Of a stretch of 64,000 nucleotides of DNA, positions 33,001 through 46,130 are shown in pieces. Numbering within the stretch: the stretch's first letter is position 1; every line of letters begins with the position of its first letter. A program made the translations under genes and the position numbers. Below the pieces are notes generated by a model. It worked only from the letters and a program-made list of their open reading frames with translations. It did no database searches and was not told where the DNA came from. The stretch is from Albula goreensis (taxonomy: Eukaryota > Chordata > Actinopteri > Albuliformes > Albulidae), in contig CM040758.1 of the NCBI GenBank assembly GCA_022829145.1, positions 13,724,628 to 13,788,627 of the forward strand, given 5' to 3'.

Positions 33001-34799
33001 CCCCATTTTATTGGATATTTATGCTGTAAATGTGGTTCTTGAACATTTCTAACTTTTTAGAGATATATTTTTTTAGATATTAAGGATAATAAAATTGCAA
33101 CCTATGAGTTACCCATTTTCCTTCATGAATTAAATGCATTTCAGCAGTTTTCCTTATGGTTTTGGTATGCTTAATCATGTGTTAGTTTGTGGCTGTAGCT
33201 GTGGGTGTGTCGTCCTTGAGTTGGGACCCTGTAAAGCCTGTGTTCTGCAGCTCCTACTCCAGTGACAGACAGCAGATTTGTTGGGAGATGGATGGACAGG
33301 AGAGACCCCTGCCTAACTTCAGGCTCCTTTGTCTTCCCACATCCTATGCCTGGAGGCCTCCTCCTCCCGGCAGCCCGTGGGGGCCCCTGGGTGCCTGCGG
33401 AGCATGATCTAGATGGAAAGGCTGTGATGGATGCCCCAGCACTGCAGGATGTCTGTGAGCGCAGGTGTCGGCCCACCTGGGATACCAGACGCAAGGGGCC
33501 AGAGTAGCTGGGACATAAGTCAGCAGTCACATTAACGCTCCATCAACATTTCTCACCCGGGCACCACTCACTGGGCTTCTGGCTGCAATTAATGCTTTTC
33601 CTCCCATCAGGAAAGCAGGTGGAGTGGCCCTCCAATGTGCTCCCTGTGTTTGTTAGTTTTTAGGGGGGGCAGAGGACAAACTGCAGGAGAAGTGCTGGTA
33701 AATAAATCTCTTGACAAAACTGCTCCCCGAGAACTTTGGGAAGGTAATTTACAGGACGGAGGTATTTCAAAGAGGGACAGGGTGAGTGTGAATTCGATGA
33801 TGTGAAGTAAAGAGGGTGATGGATGCAGAGTTTCTGCAGTCCAGCTGGCCCTCTTTAAGCACCGTGGAAACAGCCATGAGCCAAACCATGACACTTGACT
33901 GTCCGGCTTTTTTAGTCCATCGCTCCTGGAGCTCTGAAACTCCTCTGCCTTCACCTTGTGTTGTCCTCACAGTCAAAAATGACACTGACTTGACAGTATG
34001 CAGATAGCATTTTAGTTTGGTTTTGTTTTGTTTCTGAGGCTGATGCAGTGTGGCGGTTGTCTTTCACAATGCAGTAGAAAGAAGAATGTTAGAGAGAAAT
34101 TCGCTGAGCAACTGGGTCTTTTCACAACCTGCTGAATTCGTAATAGGCCTAGATGTTTTGCTTTTTGTGTTCTGGTTTTTGCCTTTTTTCTTTTTATTTT
34201 TTATTGATAAGCAAATTCTTTTGCACTTTAACAAGACAATGCTTATCTCTCCTATCCAGTTTTATGAGTTGTATTGACAGCACCAATAAAATACATTTCA
34301 CAGTTGTGTGCATGCTGTTGAAAAATTGAATAACAGAGTTACTGTAATGTTATTATTGTCAGTTTCAGTTTAGGAGTTCTTTAAACAAAATCCAAATGTT
34401 TTGTTTAAAAGTGCACTTTCCTTCCAGATCTTTATTTCTGAGATGCAGCATCAGATAGCTGAAGCATTATAAATATCACAGTGTATGAGTGCCTGCTCAG
34501 CTCAACACCTCCCTGTAGAAAAAAACATGGCTCTATAATATCGGTGTGTTTTTGATGGGAACCATCATTTCGCTTGTAAAGCATCAGAAGGACAGAGCCT
34601 GCTGCTTGTCCTTTATTTTCTGCATTTCCATTATCCTCTAAGGTGAGAGTTGTTCGGTGACAGGATTTACTCCTTTATTTATCTGTTTTTCTCACCCTTG
34701 TGCCACGGATACCCAATTCATTATACTGCCATCATAAACTGGTGACTTTTAAGGACAGGTTCAATACTTAAATGCTGTTGCAGTGGGTTTCTGGGGCAA
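33001..34799. other. Intronic DNA, GC patch, nothing firm
   Basis: A moderately GC-rich patch lies at about 33200-33510 with an open frame of 81 codons (33262-33507) that matches no family I know. A good donor (acagg|gtgagtgtg) occurs at 33783. No exon is supported. Confidence 0.45.
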
Positions 34800-34985
34800 A
34801 TGAGGGTGTGTGTACTTGTGATGTGTTTGCATATGATTGATTTGTGTGTGTGTGTATGTGTGTGTGCTGGAGAGCGCTTGAAATGTGTGTATGTGGCTGT
34901 GCGTCTGTGTCTTTGGGGATATACGTGTGCGTGTGATTGTGTGTGTGTTTGTGTCTGTGTGTGCCTGTGTTTGTGGGGGTCAGGG
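34800..34985. repeat. Imperfect (TG)n-rich tract
   Basis: Compound TG/TGTATG/TGTCTG repeat with short unique interruptions (gctggagagcgcttgaaa near 34868). Confidence 0.9.
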
Positions 34986-37900
34986 GGATTGTTTAGAGGA
35001 AGCAGCTGTGCCAAGGACGTGGACAGAGCTGGGTCCTACAGAGGCAGTAATGACTGAACAGCAGGTCTACTGAGAGCCATTGTTCTGGTCATGAGCACAG
35101 GTCTGCCACATTGTACATTCACCTTGCGTGCCCTTTTCAAACTTTTACATTCAAAGTTTTACATTCTTATTAGGCAGCACTGGATGGTTTATTTGCTGCT
35201 TGGACTTGATTTGCAGAATATTTGCCTTAAATATCTGATATATTGCCACTTTTTTAGTTTTGATTGTCTCAATCGAAGCAAACAGCATGCAGAAATTTTC
35301 GACAGATTGATTGGTCGGAATACTTTGAAGTAATCTGTTAGTAAAAGTAAAAGTTGGAGTGCTCTGAAAGCGCACCATTTTGACTGTTTTTACAGTATGC
35401 AGTTTTTCAGTTTGAAGCAGCAGGACCTGCTCATGTATTTTTAATTGAGTGGCTATGATGTTATTGGTTCTGGTGATTCAGTACTGCAAATGGATTAAGA
35501 ACTAAACCCTGTTCTTAACCCGTTTTCCCTAGTTCCTGCTCCAGCCTGTTGTCTGCTGAGTTGTTTTATGCAGCCTGAGCTGACATAGAGCACGTGCCAG
35601 ATGCAGAGTCATCCTGCATAACCTCCTCAAAGTCAAACGCAAGCATGAGCATGTGCTTCCCTTTGTTTGCTTTTGTGTAACTCTGAAATTATTAGTTGAC
35701 AGCTCAATTGTTTTGTGATTGTTACTTGGGCTATAAGGATTTGAGTGAGAAAGAAAGTAGTTCCTGTTTTGTCCAGCATGCAAGGTTTAAAGGGGCATGA
35801 AGGGTTGGCCTTTTTATTTTGAGCAGATAAGAGGACATGCCTGCAGCCTACAGCACTTATCTCTCACTCCGGTGTCGTGAGACAGAGAGGTCAAAGAGTG
35901 CAGCCCTTTCTAGATTCGACATCTGTCACCATGTTCCTTTAGCTCATGAGAGAGAATTCAGAGGTCTCAGCTCAAGTGGGAGTCTTGCCGCAGGTGGGAG
36001 GTGTGTATTGGTGTGTGGAGTATGGCTGTGATTCCTGTTGGACCCGAGGCCCCTGCGCCTCAGTGCCCACCCACTCAAGTGTGTGGGTATTGAGAGTGGG
36101 GAATGCCATGGCTCAGTCCCCCCTGCCACCTCCCTGCCTCTGAGCTCGGAGCACTGACTGCCCCTTGACACCAAGCCACGCTCCTCAGCTCCCTCGTTTG
36201 CTGCCGCTTTCATCCACAGACGACTGAACAGCTCTGCTGGTGTCACCTCCCTTGGACAGGTTTACTGTCCACATGGAGAAAAGCATTCAGCACTTACAAA
36301 AGTACAGATTCTCTTGTGGTTTGAATCTTTGCTGTTCTTAATTATAACAGTGTGTTTCCATTAAGAATATATTTTTGCTACTGAGGCCTTATCTATTTTT
36401 CAGAAGCACTGCAGGTCACACCCACTATGGTGCCATGTATCAAGGAATTATGGCCAATCTGAGACAATGTGTGATTCATTGTCATGGAAGACAAGCATTC
36501 ACAGTTGGGTTTTTAGTGCCTGGGCAATGTAATTATTATTCTCTGTGGATTTGTGGTTGATTTTGGGCCTTACTGCTTGTGGGAGCTGCTGAACTTGTGC
36601 TACTCAAAGCTCACTGCTATAGTGATGAGAAAAATGCTCAATGACTAAAAGGCCCGAAGTAAACAGGTGCTAGCCGTACACATTGAGTTGATCTGATTAA
36701 ATCAAGAATGCTGTTTTTTATCAGTTGCCTTACAGAAGCTGGAGGCGTTACAAGTTAGTTCACCAAGGCTGTGCTTAATTGTCTTTTAATGAAGTGGCCG
36801 ATAAAGTTTGGCCTACACATAAGAAGTGTACTGCTCGAAGAGGGCTCTGATTAAAAGAGCTTTGTATGATTTTTTTTTTTGATGAGCACTCCGGAAATCC
36901 CACCATCTGGTATGTGAGGGAAGTGCTGCTAATGATCAGTAAACCTGAAGGAACGTTTTCCCCAATTAGACCTACACTAACACCATGGCTTCTGAGTTTC
37001 CCTCAGATCTCCATGCTGGGGGCTTGATTAACCAGCCGCTTCATACCTAATTTAATTTGTACCTGTTTTTTTCCCAACCTCTGTGTGTTTTAAGGAATCT
37101 ACAGACTTTTAAACTTGAAAATGTTGAGCCATCAAAAGTATTGTCAGTTTAATTTTTCAGGTGATTCCGGTGTGCTGTTTGAATCTTGCCTTGGCTGCAG
37201 TTTCAACAGAAATGTGTGGCAATTATTCACCTCCTGTTTGGGTCTCTGAGAGATGGATGTGTTCCCCAGGGACCCCTTCATGGCCCACTCTAAAGGTGTA
37301 GAGCAAGAACTGCAGTGATGGGGAAAGAAGTTTGAAGCTTTTTCTTATTGATTAGTTTAATGCAAGACACAATTTTGGCAAGTGGCATGTATTGGGGTAT
37401 TTGGTTACTCATTAGTGGCTGCAACACAGTTGCACAACAGTTATTTTTTATTAATTTATTTTGTCTGTTTTTCACAGTTTTGTTTATCTGTCAGGGTTAT
37501 CAGTTTTAGGAAGAAGCATTATTTGCTTGGGGAATGTGTTTACATTTAGCAGACATGGGTGAAGCAAAGATAAGACATACAATGTCAGAAAAAGTACCTG
37601 ACAGGTAAGATCACTGTTTCATTATTTCTGTAGTGAGCTGTGATGTTGGCCTAGTCAATATTAACTTTGCGCTATGTAGAGAAGAAAATACAAACATGTG
37701 CAGTAGCTAAAGGTAGGTGAATTTTCTGTTCTCTTTATAATTTCTACAATATTATGTTAGTTTCATACTGTGGGGGAAAAACAAAAAATGTCACTACATT
37801 TGCAAAGACTGGATTATTTGCATTCCTGGAGAATAAATTATTTTGAAGCAGAATACCCAGCTATTATCATTTACAAGATACTGAATATCTTGATGACACT

Positions 37901-38844
37901 GGACATTTTTAATTAAATATTAACTTTTATTTACATTTCTGCTACCAGGGTCTTACTGTAGTCCCAAAACAAATGATATGGTTGTTTATTACCTTGTTTG
38001 GTAGCAACAGCAACAAAATACTTCATGTATCCTGTCCTTTGCATACAGGTATTCTTAGCACAAAAGAAAATACAGTCAATGTAACCACACATAACATTAA
38101 TAAAACATAAAACATCACAAGAAAAACGGTGAGTGCAAAAGTCCACTTCCAACAGGGACAATTACTTAATGAAATTGATAGAGACAATTTTGGGGAGTTT
38201 GACCAAGCTGAGTCTTGCACTAACCTTTCACAAAATGCTGTGGGATCTTTTCATATAGTGTTATGAATCATAGAAAGAAAATAAATCTAAAGCACACTGT
38301 CCCTGTTAATGTGTTGGGCCATTTGTATTTGCTTGGTCCACAGGGGAGGCTACCCCCTACTGGCTGTCTGTCTACAGTGTGGTATGCCTTTTGGCAGTCT
38401 TAACCATATCAGCATGTAGATTTGACATCAATTAGAATAGGAGAATTAAGTGAAACATTGGCCACAGAAACAGACTGAACCCAGTGAAGTTCCCTAGGTC
38501 TCTTGTGTTCAAGGTTGTTCTGCTTGATTCCATTGTGTGTCCATCTGTGATTCACCTCTGTGCAACACTGTGTATTTTAGTCCTACTGCTTGCGTAGGAA
38601 CATGAGCAAATAAAGTTGCAGGTCTGAAAGATGGAAAAGTCTATATGTTAATGGAAGTGTGGGGGAGGCAGTCCTCACATGCTGGAGTCTTCAGAAGGCT
38701 GCTGCCTTTGTGACTGATAGCAGTGAGGCCTTTAAGAACAAATCTCCCCAGACTGCTGAGTCATCATATCCTTTACTGTTAATGCTATGACAATGCTAAC
38801 AATGATCCTGTACTGTCAATTCATTTTTCTGCAGCTTTTTAATC
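34986..38844. other. Intronic DNA, nothing firm
   Basis: AT-rich sequence with no recognised genes. A short acatttagcagac at about 37541-37553 matches the tail end of the SINE family in inverted sense and may be a small remnant. Confidence 0.5.
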
Positions 38845-39058
38845 AAAATTCACATTTGCTCAGCAGACATTCTCTTCCAGAGCAATTTCAACAGCTAGGT
38901 TTTTAGCAAACAGTCAGTTCATACAACTAGATACTTATTGCAGCTCTTCAAGTTTAGGGCTTTTTTCAAGTTGTCAACCGCAAAGTCCCCCCATTAATCT
39001 GAACACAGAGGAACCAGTTCCATAAGCATTCCACTACACTACAGCTTTACTTACATTC
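38845..39058 (-). mobile_element. tRNA-derived SINE, copy 3 (near full length, diverged)
   Basis: On the minus strand: head (aaagctgtagtgtagtggaa), body (ctgcaataagtatctagttg then tatgaactgac), tail (attgctctggaagagaatgt, then ctgctgagcaaatgtgaat). The tail matches the (G)CTCTGGATAAGAGCGTCTGCTAAATG segment typical of teleost SINEs, with several substitutions. Confidence 0.7.
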
Positions 39059-39699
39059 AGTACCTAATACAGTGAGTATGAACACAGCCGATGGAGATGT
39101 GAAAATTTCCCTTTTGACATTGTCTTTAGAACCTCTTAAGGGAATGTTCCTTTTTTTACATCCCTGGATTTTTTAACCTTTAAAGAAGGCAGTGTCTGAG
39201 AAAATCCTTTTTTTTGTTTCATGATTGGATGGGAAAGCACAAAGGTCTTTTAAGTTATATGCTTTTTGACTTTCAGACAGGGAGAGAGAATGAGGGAGGA
39301 ATAACGCAGTGTTATGTTTTAGTCCTGTATCAACCTTGCAGAGAATACATGGGCTGCAATAACACTCCTCTCCCACACCCCACCTCAGAGGACACATCTG
39401 AATGTATCAGCAAGAGGGGAAGAGATGAGATTACCGCAAGAAAGATTGTCCTCCGATCCTTATGTGACTAGCAGAGCCTCTTTGTTACGGTGGGGTGGGG
39501 GGCAGTGGTTACATTGCAGTCTTCTCTGCTGCATGGGTCTCTTAAACCAAGACAGGCCCTGCGGCCTCACCACACAAACACTGTGAAAAGAAGCACACAT
39601 GGAGACAAGGCCAAGGCAAAGCTCAGGGTTGGGGTGTGGGTGGTGCTTGCAGAGTGGGGACAAGCAGATAATGACAGTCTCCTCCGTCCGTCAAATCAT

Positions 39700-40090
39700 T
39701 TTCCGTACACAAAAGGGCCAGTCAGAGCTACGTGCCACAGCTCCCTATATATAACCCGAGCAGGAAGCGCATATAGCTCAGAAGGCCTGCAAGGCAACCA
39801 GTGGCTGATGGGAAATGTGGTCTCCTGACTGTGGATTTGATTGAGCCGACTCATTAGGCCTCCGTAATCAGAGGACGATGGTGTGCAGGAGCAAGGCTGG
39901 GGTGACATTCTCCAGCCCTGGGAGTCAGGCGGTGAGTGGCTCTCTCAAATGGAATAGGTGCTCAGAGGCTGCAGGCAGAAAATTGCATCGCTTACGGAGC
40001 CATTGAGATTTACTGCGGGGAGAGGAAGTGGTTGTGCCGCACATTTCGGGAAAGACTGGATGGCATTTGAGCCGTGGCTCTGGGTTAGTG
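39700..40090 (+). promoter_or_regulatory. Candidate TATA promoter and alternative first exon of ctnna2
   Basis: TATATATAA at 39746-39754 lies in a GC-moderate, CpG-retaining block. A start site about 30 bp further on would give a leader of about 100 bases to the ATG at 39878 (ggacgATGg, A at -3 and G at +4). That ATG opens exactly 18 codons (MVCRSKAGVTFSSPGSQA) and is followed by the donor GTGAGT at 39932. An in-frame TGA lies upstream (39842-39844). The exon would end in phase 0, compatible with exon A. One short upstream ATG (39808) ends quickly. Alternatively the block is only a conserved enhancer. Confidence 0.3.
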
Positions 40091-40360
40091 TTATTGATTG
40101 CTAATAAAAAGGAGAGGCTGAATCCTCTCCAGTCCATTGAAAAGGTTAGGTTGCTGGACTGGAATTGATTTGTTTTAATTTTTTTAGATAATTGTTTATT
40201 GGTTCTCATTTGAAATCTACTGGAACTCCATTTATTGTTAAAATATTATTTTCCTAGTTTTAAGAGCCATCGCCCAAGGTATGCAGTGGTGGTAGAAATC
40301 TTACTGGAAATGAAAAAGGTGTCTGCACAGAAATCATACCTGCTGCTTTTTCATTGGCAG

Positions 40361-40615
40361 GTTCTCCAGGATCCTACTTTCCTACATAAGCCCCTTAATC
40401 AACTGTACCCTGTAATCAGGTGCTCCCTAACCCTAGATAGTGGCATGGTCTGCTGCTTTCCATTGTTACTTAGTGCTTAATTGCTCAATTAAAGAGATTA
40501 ATTGCACAGCTCACCAGCTTCATTCAATCTGAACTGGTTGCTGATTTTTAAACTGGAAATTAATAGCACCAAACCCTGTGACTCTCTAGGACCAGGGTTT
40601 GGGACCACTTCTGTA
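40361..40615. mobile_element. Degenerate non-autonomous DNA-element remnant (CCAGG-type ends)
   Basis: It begins with ggttctccaggatcctactt and ends with ctctaggaccagggtttggg then accacttctg, resembling the CCCTGGTCCTGGAG ends of hAT-like repeats common in fish. The interior has gcttaattgctcaattaaag. A possible second fragment sharing cacttaattt..ctaattagctcacc lies at 43066-43140. The assignment is tentative. Confidence 0.4.
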
Positions 40616-43600
40616 ATACACACCAAAATTACAACTGTGAATGAAAGTCAAAATGCATACAACGCAGATGTAGCTATGATGCGAAAGATTGATGCATTGG
40701 CCATTGGGCGGGTTCATTATGGTCTGAATCTATTTTGTGTAGGAGTTTAGTGATAGCTGCAGTGTAAAAAAGAGTAAGAGTGAAGAGGAAGAGCAGGAAC
40801 ATCAACTCTGGAAGGGTAGCCTCACATTTGCTTAAACTCACTGGGTAGAATGGACAAACCTAGACTAGAGGCCTGGTTTTCAATGGCACTGAGGGGGTGG
40901 CATCGCTCTGTTGTTAAAGTCTAACTTTAATGTGCAGTGTTAAAACACAGGGCATGTTAATAGGGTGATGAATGAGATTACACTAGGCCCATTACAGGCT
41001 GGCAGGAAAGGGCACGTCGTTCTGTGTGTGTGCAGTGAGAAAATTTAGCGCTTGGCATTTTACAATCAGAGTAAACAACACCCTGGCGGTTTTGGCATCC
41101 AAAAAAAATTGCTCGCTTGGATGTCTTACATTTGCTGTCCATTGACCATTGTGGATGTGCTTTTTCTTCCTGTTTGGCCCTATTAAGTTGCGGGCCACAT
41201 GCCCAGGGCATTACTGACGACATGGCCGCATTTGGAATGGCAGTGAAGCTACACTTGTTTTCTTTCTCGGCTGTAGACCAGCTTTGAAGTTTGAGACCCA
41301 CAGTGACCTCCTGTCCCCACAGTTTTCTGTTCCCTTGGATGCAGATCCATTAGTTACGCTGTCTTCATACTCCAGCTGCATCCAGAGGCCACTGCACCGC
41401 ATAAGGAATGATGTGCTACGATGTTAGCATGCAAATTTAAACATCCCAGCAGTAGCTCTTTGGGGAAAAAGAATAAGCAAAGACAATTGAAATGTTTGGT
41501 TGGACCTATGGTCAACCTGGAAAGGGCAATTGCCTTGCTGTTTTTTCAGTCCTAAAATTCTTAATTGAATTCTTTTTAACCACAAAATGTCTGTGGTGGA
41601 AAACTATTTGTACTTAATTTATGTTGGTATTAAATTAAAATTGTAATTCAAAGCACTTTGTTACTTTTTTTTTCATCAAAATGCCACAGGCGTTCCTTAA
41701 GCACAGTCATTCTTCAAGATGCAGATGGACTCAGAGAGGCGGGCTTCTGTCTGAAGACTGAATTCCTGTTCACATTTCCTGATGCTTGACAATGGCCTGT
41801 GCCAGATGCTGCTGAACGATGGCTCACAGTCTTGAGTGATAAAGAGCTCTCCTCTGTAGTTCTATTCAAGCTCACATTTTCAACGCAAGATGGCAGGTTT
41901 GCCAGATGCGTGATATGTTATTACTATATCCCATACACGTTTCCCAGACTCTACCCCAGGACTACATTCTTTAAAATTCACCCATCTATCACCAACTCCT
42001 GTAAATTTTCACTCTGAAACTTTCCCAGTTAATTTCTGAAATCCTCTATGTCTGGTGGAAGATCCCTACATCTGGCAGCACTGAAAGTTGCTTGGCTGGC
42101 GGGACCGACACTATTCAGAGAGAGTAATAGAATGAAACTCCTCTGAGAATGTTCTTCAGTGGCAGATTGGACAGTGGGCCTGAGTCATATTTTTAATCTG
42201 AAGGATCGAAATGGTCTAGTCATTAATTTTTGACAGGTATGAGATATAAATACAATGGTGTATATTTCTATATCTACAGATAGGTATGGATAGACAGATG
42301 GAGTTATGACTTCCCCACAGATTTTTCCTCATTCATTAATTTCAGCAGCTGCCAACCTTTCAATGTTTTCTTAGTTTCAAACAAAATCTAACTCTCACAA
42401 AGTTATGGGCAGAGTATATTGCAGTCTGAATCCCCTACTGTATTTCACCGACCCATACTGATGTAAAGTCACCCCAGATCCTTAATCCATCACATCAGTT
42501 CTCATTTCCAAATCAAAGGAGAAGACAAAAGGCATCTCTAATATCTTCAAGCAGAGATGAAAGTCTCCATTCAAGATGTCAGTCCTCACAGTGATAGCAG
42601 CACCCGATTTCTTCTTTGAAGCTTGGGCTGTGGGAAGCACATCTGATGTGTATCTTTCTAAACAGCATTTCATGCTCGTGAAATGTTTTCATTTTGGACT
42701 CGGCACTCCAGTAACAGAAAAGTGAAGAAGTTGTTTTGTGCCTGGAGTTGCTCAGATAGAGAGAGGTGTAAGGGGCATGAAATGAAATGTCCAGCAGCAG
42801 CAAAAACCACATCTTACTCAAGGCGCTTTTTTGGACTTTGACATTACATGCTTCCTTATTCTGTATTTACTGCGTCTTTTGATAGTCAGTAATGGGTAAT
42901 GTACATTGTGTAAAGTATATTATTCATGCATTCTATGTTTGAGTCTGCACATTTTTATGTGTGCACATTCAAATTGTTTGATGTGCATGGGGTGTATGTA
43001 GTGAAAGGTACAGATTAGGTTTGGGCTACTCTACTCTAGGTGGTGAGAGCCACAGTGTATGCAGGTATTTCCTCCAACCACACGCTGCACCACTTAATTT
43101 CACTAATTAGCTCACCTCCTGGACCAACAAGGTAAATTATGGATATTTTTGCACCCCTGAACATAGATACCCAAAGCCGGATAAAATTGGTTCGCATATT
43201 TTACAGTACTTTTGCTTTCATGACTGGTGCTTTTTATACTCCCAGTACTGTGCACAGGAGACGCGAGAGCTTTCTGTATGTGTGAAATAGACATCTCATG
43301 TTAAATCTGTATGAGAGAAACTCATCTTTTTTCCACAGCACTTGATGCAAACATATGCAGAGCATATAAAATATAGCTCAGCTTTTTTATTTTAATATAG
43401 CAAAGCTGACTGCTCACGCATTTAGACATGGTTGCCTGAGTCCCCATGGAAACAAGGAGAGGCATGCCTTGGGTCCCTCTGGGTTATTTTTGTAATGGGC
43501 CAATTTAACAAATAAAATCAATGCTAACAAGGAATATCAACCCAAATGTCTCAACAAATTTTCAAATTTGGTGTGGAAAGGTAAAACAGCTTCTTTTATA

Positions 43601-44040
43601 GTCATGGAAACAATTGGAAACAATAATAATGAAAAATCTTTTTCCCAGTGTCTGAACTTTTTCCGCCTCTTAAGAACTGTTATTGTTTAAAAAAAGTTTA
43701 GAAGAAATGTAATAAAAAAAGAAAATTGTGTGCATATGTGTTTTCTGTGTATTGGCTTTTGGTTACAATGAGAGCAGAAAGTCTGCAATGGCCTGAGGTG
43801 CAAAGCTGGAGTCAGTAATAGCCCACAGTAATGGTGACGCTTGTCCTTTAGCTGAGGGAGCAAATTAAACCCATCCCACTGCATCATATGCAAAGGCTGA
43901 AAGGACTCTATCTATTCCTAAACTGTCTCTGAAGTATTGCTGATGGGAGAGAGGTTTGATTTGGCTCCAGGGGTGATGTGATGACAGCAGCAGGAACAAA
44001 AATTAAACCAGGGTGCAGGGCCAAAATTATCCCTAGTTTA
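40616..44040. other. Intronic DNA, nothing firm
   Basis: AT-rich intron. A tgacag|gtatga junction at 42236/42237 has a modest T-rich tract. No gene, RNA or named repeat is supported. Confidence 0.5.
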
Positions 44041-44050
44041 GAGGAGGAGA

Positions 44051-44090
44051 AAAACAAAAGGAGGAAAACAAAAGGAGGAAAACAAAAGGA
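44051..44090. repeat. Short tandem repeat, 14-bp unit (aaaacaaaaggagg)
   Basis: Three nearly identical purine-only units (apart from one C per unit). Confidence 0.9.
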
Positions 44091-44099
44091 GTTTAAATT

Positions 44100-45390
44100 T
44101 CCTGAATAGTGCAGACAAAATGAAGTTTTGCTGCCTGACTCACTCTGAAATATGCCAGGCAACATTTATCTGCCTCTCTGTATAGATCCTATTTGTTTTT
44201 GCTGTCATGTCACATTTCTGTGCTCGGGCATATGTTGTCAGGGCGATGCAAACGTTCTTATCCCTGGCAGTGTCAGAGTCGCTGAGGCAGGTCTGAAGTT
44301 GTTGTCTGAAACTGGGTTTAAAAGTTTGCACTCTGCTCCACTGTTTTCTCATTTTGATATAGATTCCTGTTGTTGACAGTCTTCATTTGGGGCCTGTTCT
44401 CCCATTGATATTTGTCCCTGTGTGCCTGTGTGATGTTTGAGTGAGCAGTGCGCTATGAGCGATGCATGCTGCAGCCGTCTCTCTTGCCTAAGCTCACAGC
44501 ACTGCATTTCGTCACTTGAAACCTCAGCTAGTGACTGTGCTGTGTTCTGAGCAATTGTCAAATAAGCAAGCCAGTACCTACTGTGATAAGATCGAACAGT
44601 GTTTGAGAGGTCTGCACTGTACAAGATTGTAAGGTATGTAGAAAATGTTTCAGGTTGGAGGAGAGTTTTATCAGTTTTTGCCTTGAGCATCTCAGAATGC
44701 AGTATTTGATAGTTAATTGGTAACCACTGACTATTTCTCAAATCTGTGGTCAGTCAGTGTTGAAAAGGGGAGAAGGACTGGGGTAGACCAGGTCATTAAT
44801 GGCTCTATGACATTGGTCATGATCCACTGCAGTCTTACTGATGACTGCAGACTGAACCTTTGTGCTCACTGTCTTAACCAGGCATCTAGGCGTAAAGGCC
44901 ACTAAATCTCCAGTTGGCAGTTATAGATGACTTAACTCCTCCACAGCCTGACTGCACCTCTTTGTGCTGGAGGTTCCATAAGTCATATGCCGAAGACGGT
45001 GAGACAAAGACGCCCAGCGTAATTTGTGCTTGCGTTTATTCGATTTATCAACAGACAAAAGAATGCCTCTGATTCCTTAAATGAGCCTTAATGAATCATT
45101 TGAAGATAGCTGTAATTAATCAATCTGGCTATTTGGGAGAGCAGTCGCCCTGTGCTTGGTAATTTAAATGTACTTCAGATGTCTTTTGTTAATTACCCTG
45201 CAAAAATGAAAACTTCTGATTGGATGAAAATTGGATGTGGCCTTTTTTATTTCCATTATTTTATTGTATGCCCATATATATAATTCCTTTTATATGAATT
45301 TTGTGATGCTTAAAACAATACATTTATTGATTTTTCTTCTTTAAAAAGACAAAAGGTAGAAAGTACAAAAGTAGAAATATTACATGAAAA
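44100..45390. other. Intronic DNA, nothing firm
   Basis: AT-rich DNA before the LINE remnant. Open frames of up to 130 codons on the minus strand (about 44350-44740) show no domain. Confidence 0.45.
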
Positions 45391-45394
45391 ACAA

Positions 45395-45500
45395 CAGTAA
45401 CAAATCAGCAACAGCAACAGCAACAAAGCAAACATAAGTCAAACAAACAACAATAACCACATCAAACATTAACATCAACAACAACAACAAACAAATAAAC
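45395..45500. repeat. CAA/AAC-rich low-complexity tract
   Basis: Irregular caacag/acaaca repeats. It lies just downstream of the LINE remnant on that element's strand and could represent its 3' UTR or end. Confidence 0.7.
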
Positions 45501-45559
45501 ATCTAAGACAAAACAGAGGTGTTACAAAAACATTAAACAAGCCACATTGCATTTTTCAG

Positions 45560-46130
45560 TGGTGTGATCCAATAGGATAGAACATATTTGGGACATGAAA
45601 CACAGCACTAAAAGCCAATCAGATATCTCTCACTTCCACCCCACATGCACACAAAGCATAGTACACTACCCAGAGTTCCCCTCATTAGCCAATATTTCAC
45701 CCACATCACTTTGCTTGACAAAATCTGAAATGGTCCCCAAACCTTTTCAAAAGTGTCTTGTTTACCCTTAACCATATACAGTATGTTATCTTTTCCATTG
45801 GTGGGCAAGACAATATTTCCCCAAGCCACTGGACAGTACTACGCCTGTTCACACTTATCCAGGCCAGAGATATCAAGTGTTTTGCTTGCAGCAAGCACAT
45901 ATCTATAAGTGTTTGTACTTGGTTCTTTAGATGAGGATTGATTGGGTGCAACCCCAGTATAAACACTTTGGGATGGAGAGGCAAATTTACTGATACTACT
46001 TGGGATATCATATGTGATGCCTCTTTCCAAATATCTTTAATTCTTTCACAGTCCCACAGACAATGAAACAGAGTCCCTTCAGAGTGATTGGACTTGTAGC
46101 ATATGTCTGGATTACTTGGCAGAGGTTAAA
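45560..46130 (-). mobile_element. L1-type LINE remnant, ORF2 C-terminal end
   Basis: On the minus strand the translation contains EGTLFHCLWDCERIKDIWKE, the typical zinc-knuckle-like C-terminal motif region of L1-clade ORF2, continuing with HMISQVVSVNLPLHPK. After at least one frameshift it resumes as MEKITY/VKGKQDTFEKVWGPFQI, the usual end of fish L1 ORF2. No reverse-transcriptase or endonuclease part is present, so this is a 5'-truncated dead copy, as is common for LINEs. Confidence 0.8.

Noticed and set aside
37585..37605. CAG|GTAAGA junction as a recursive splice site
   Set aside because: The preceding 25 bases are purine-rich (cagaaaaagtacctga), so there is no acceptor tract.
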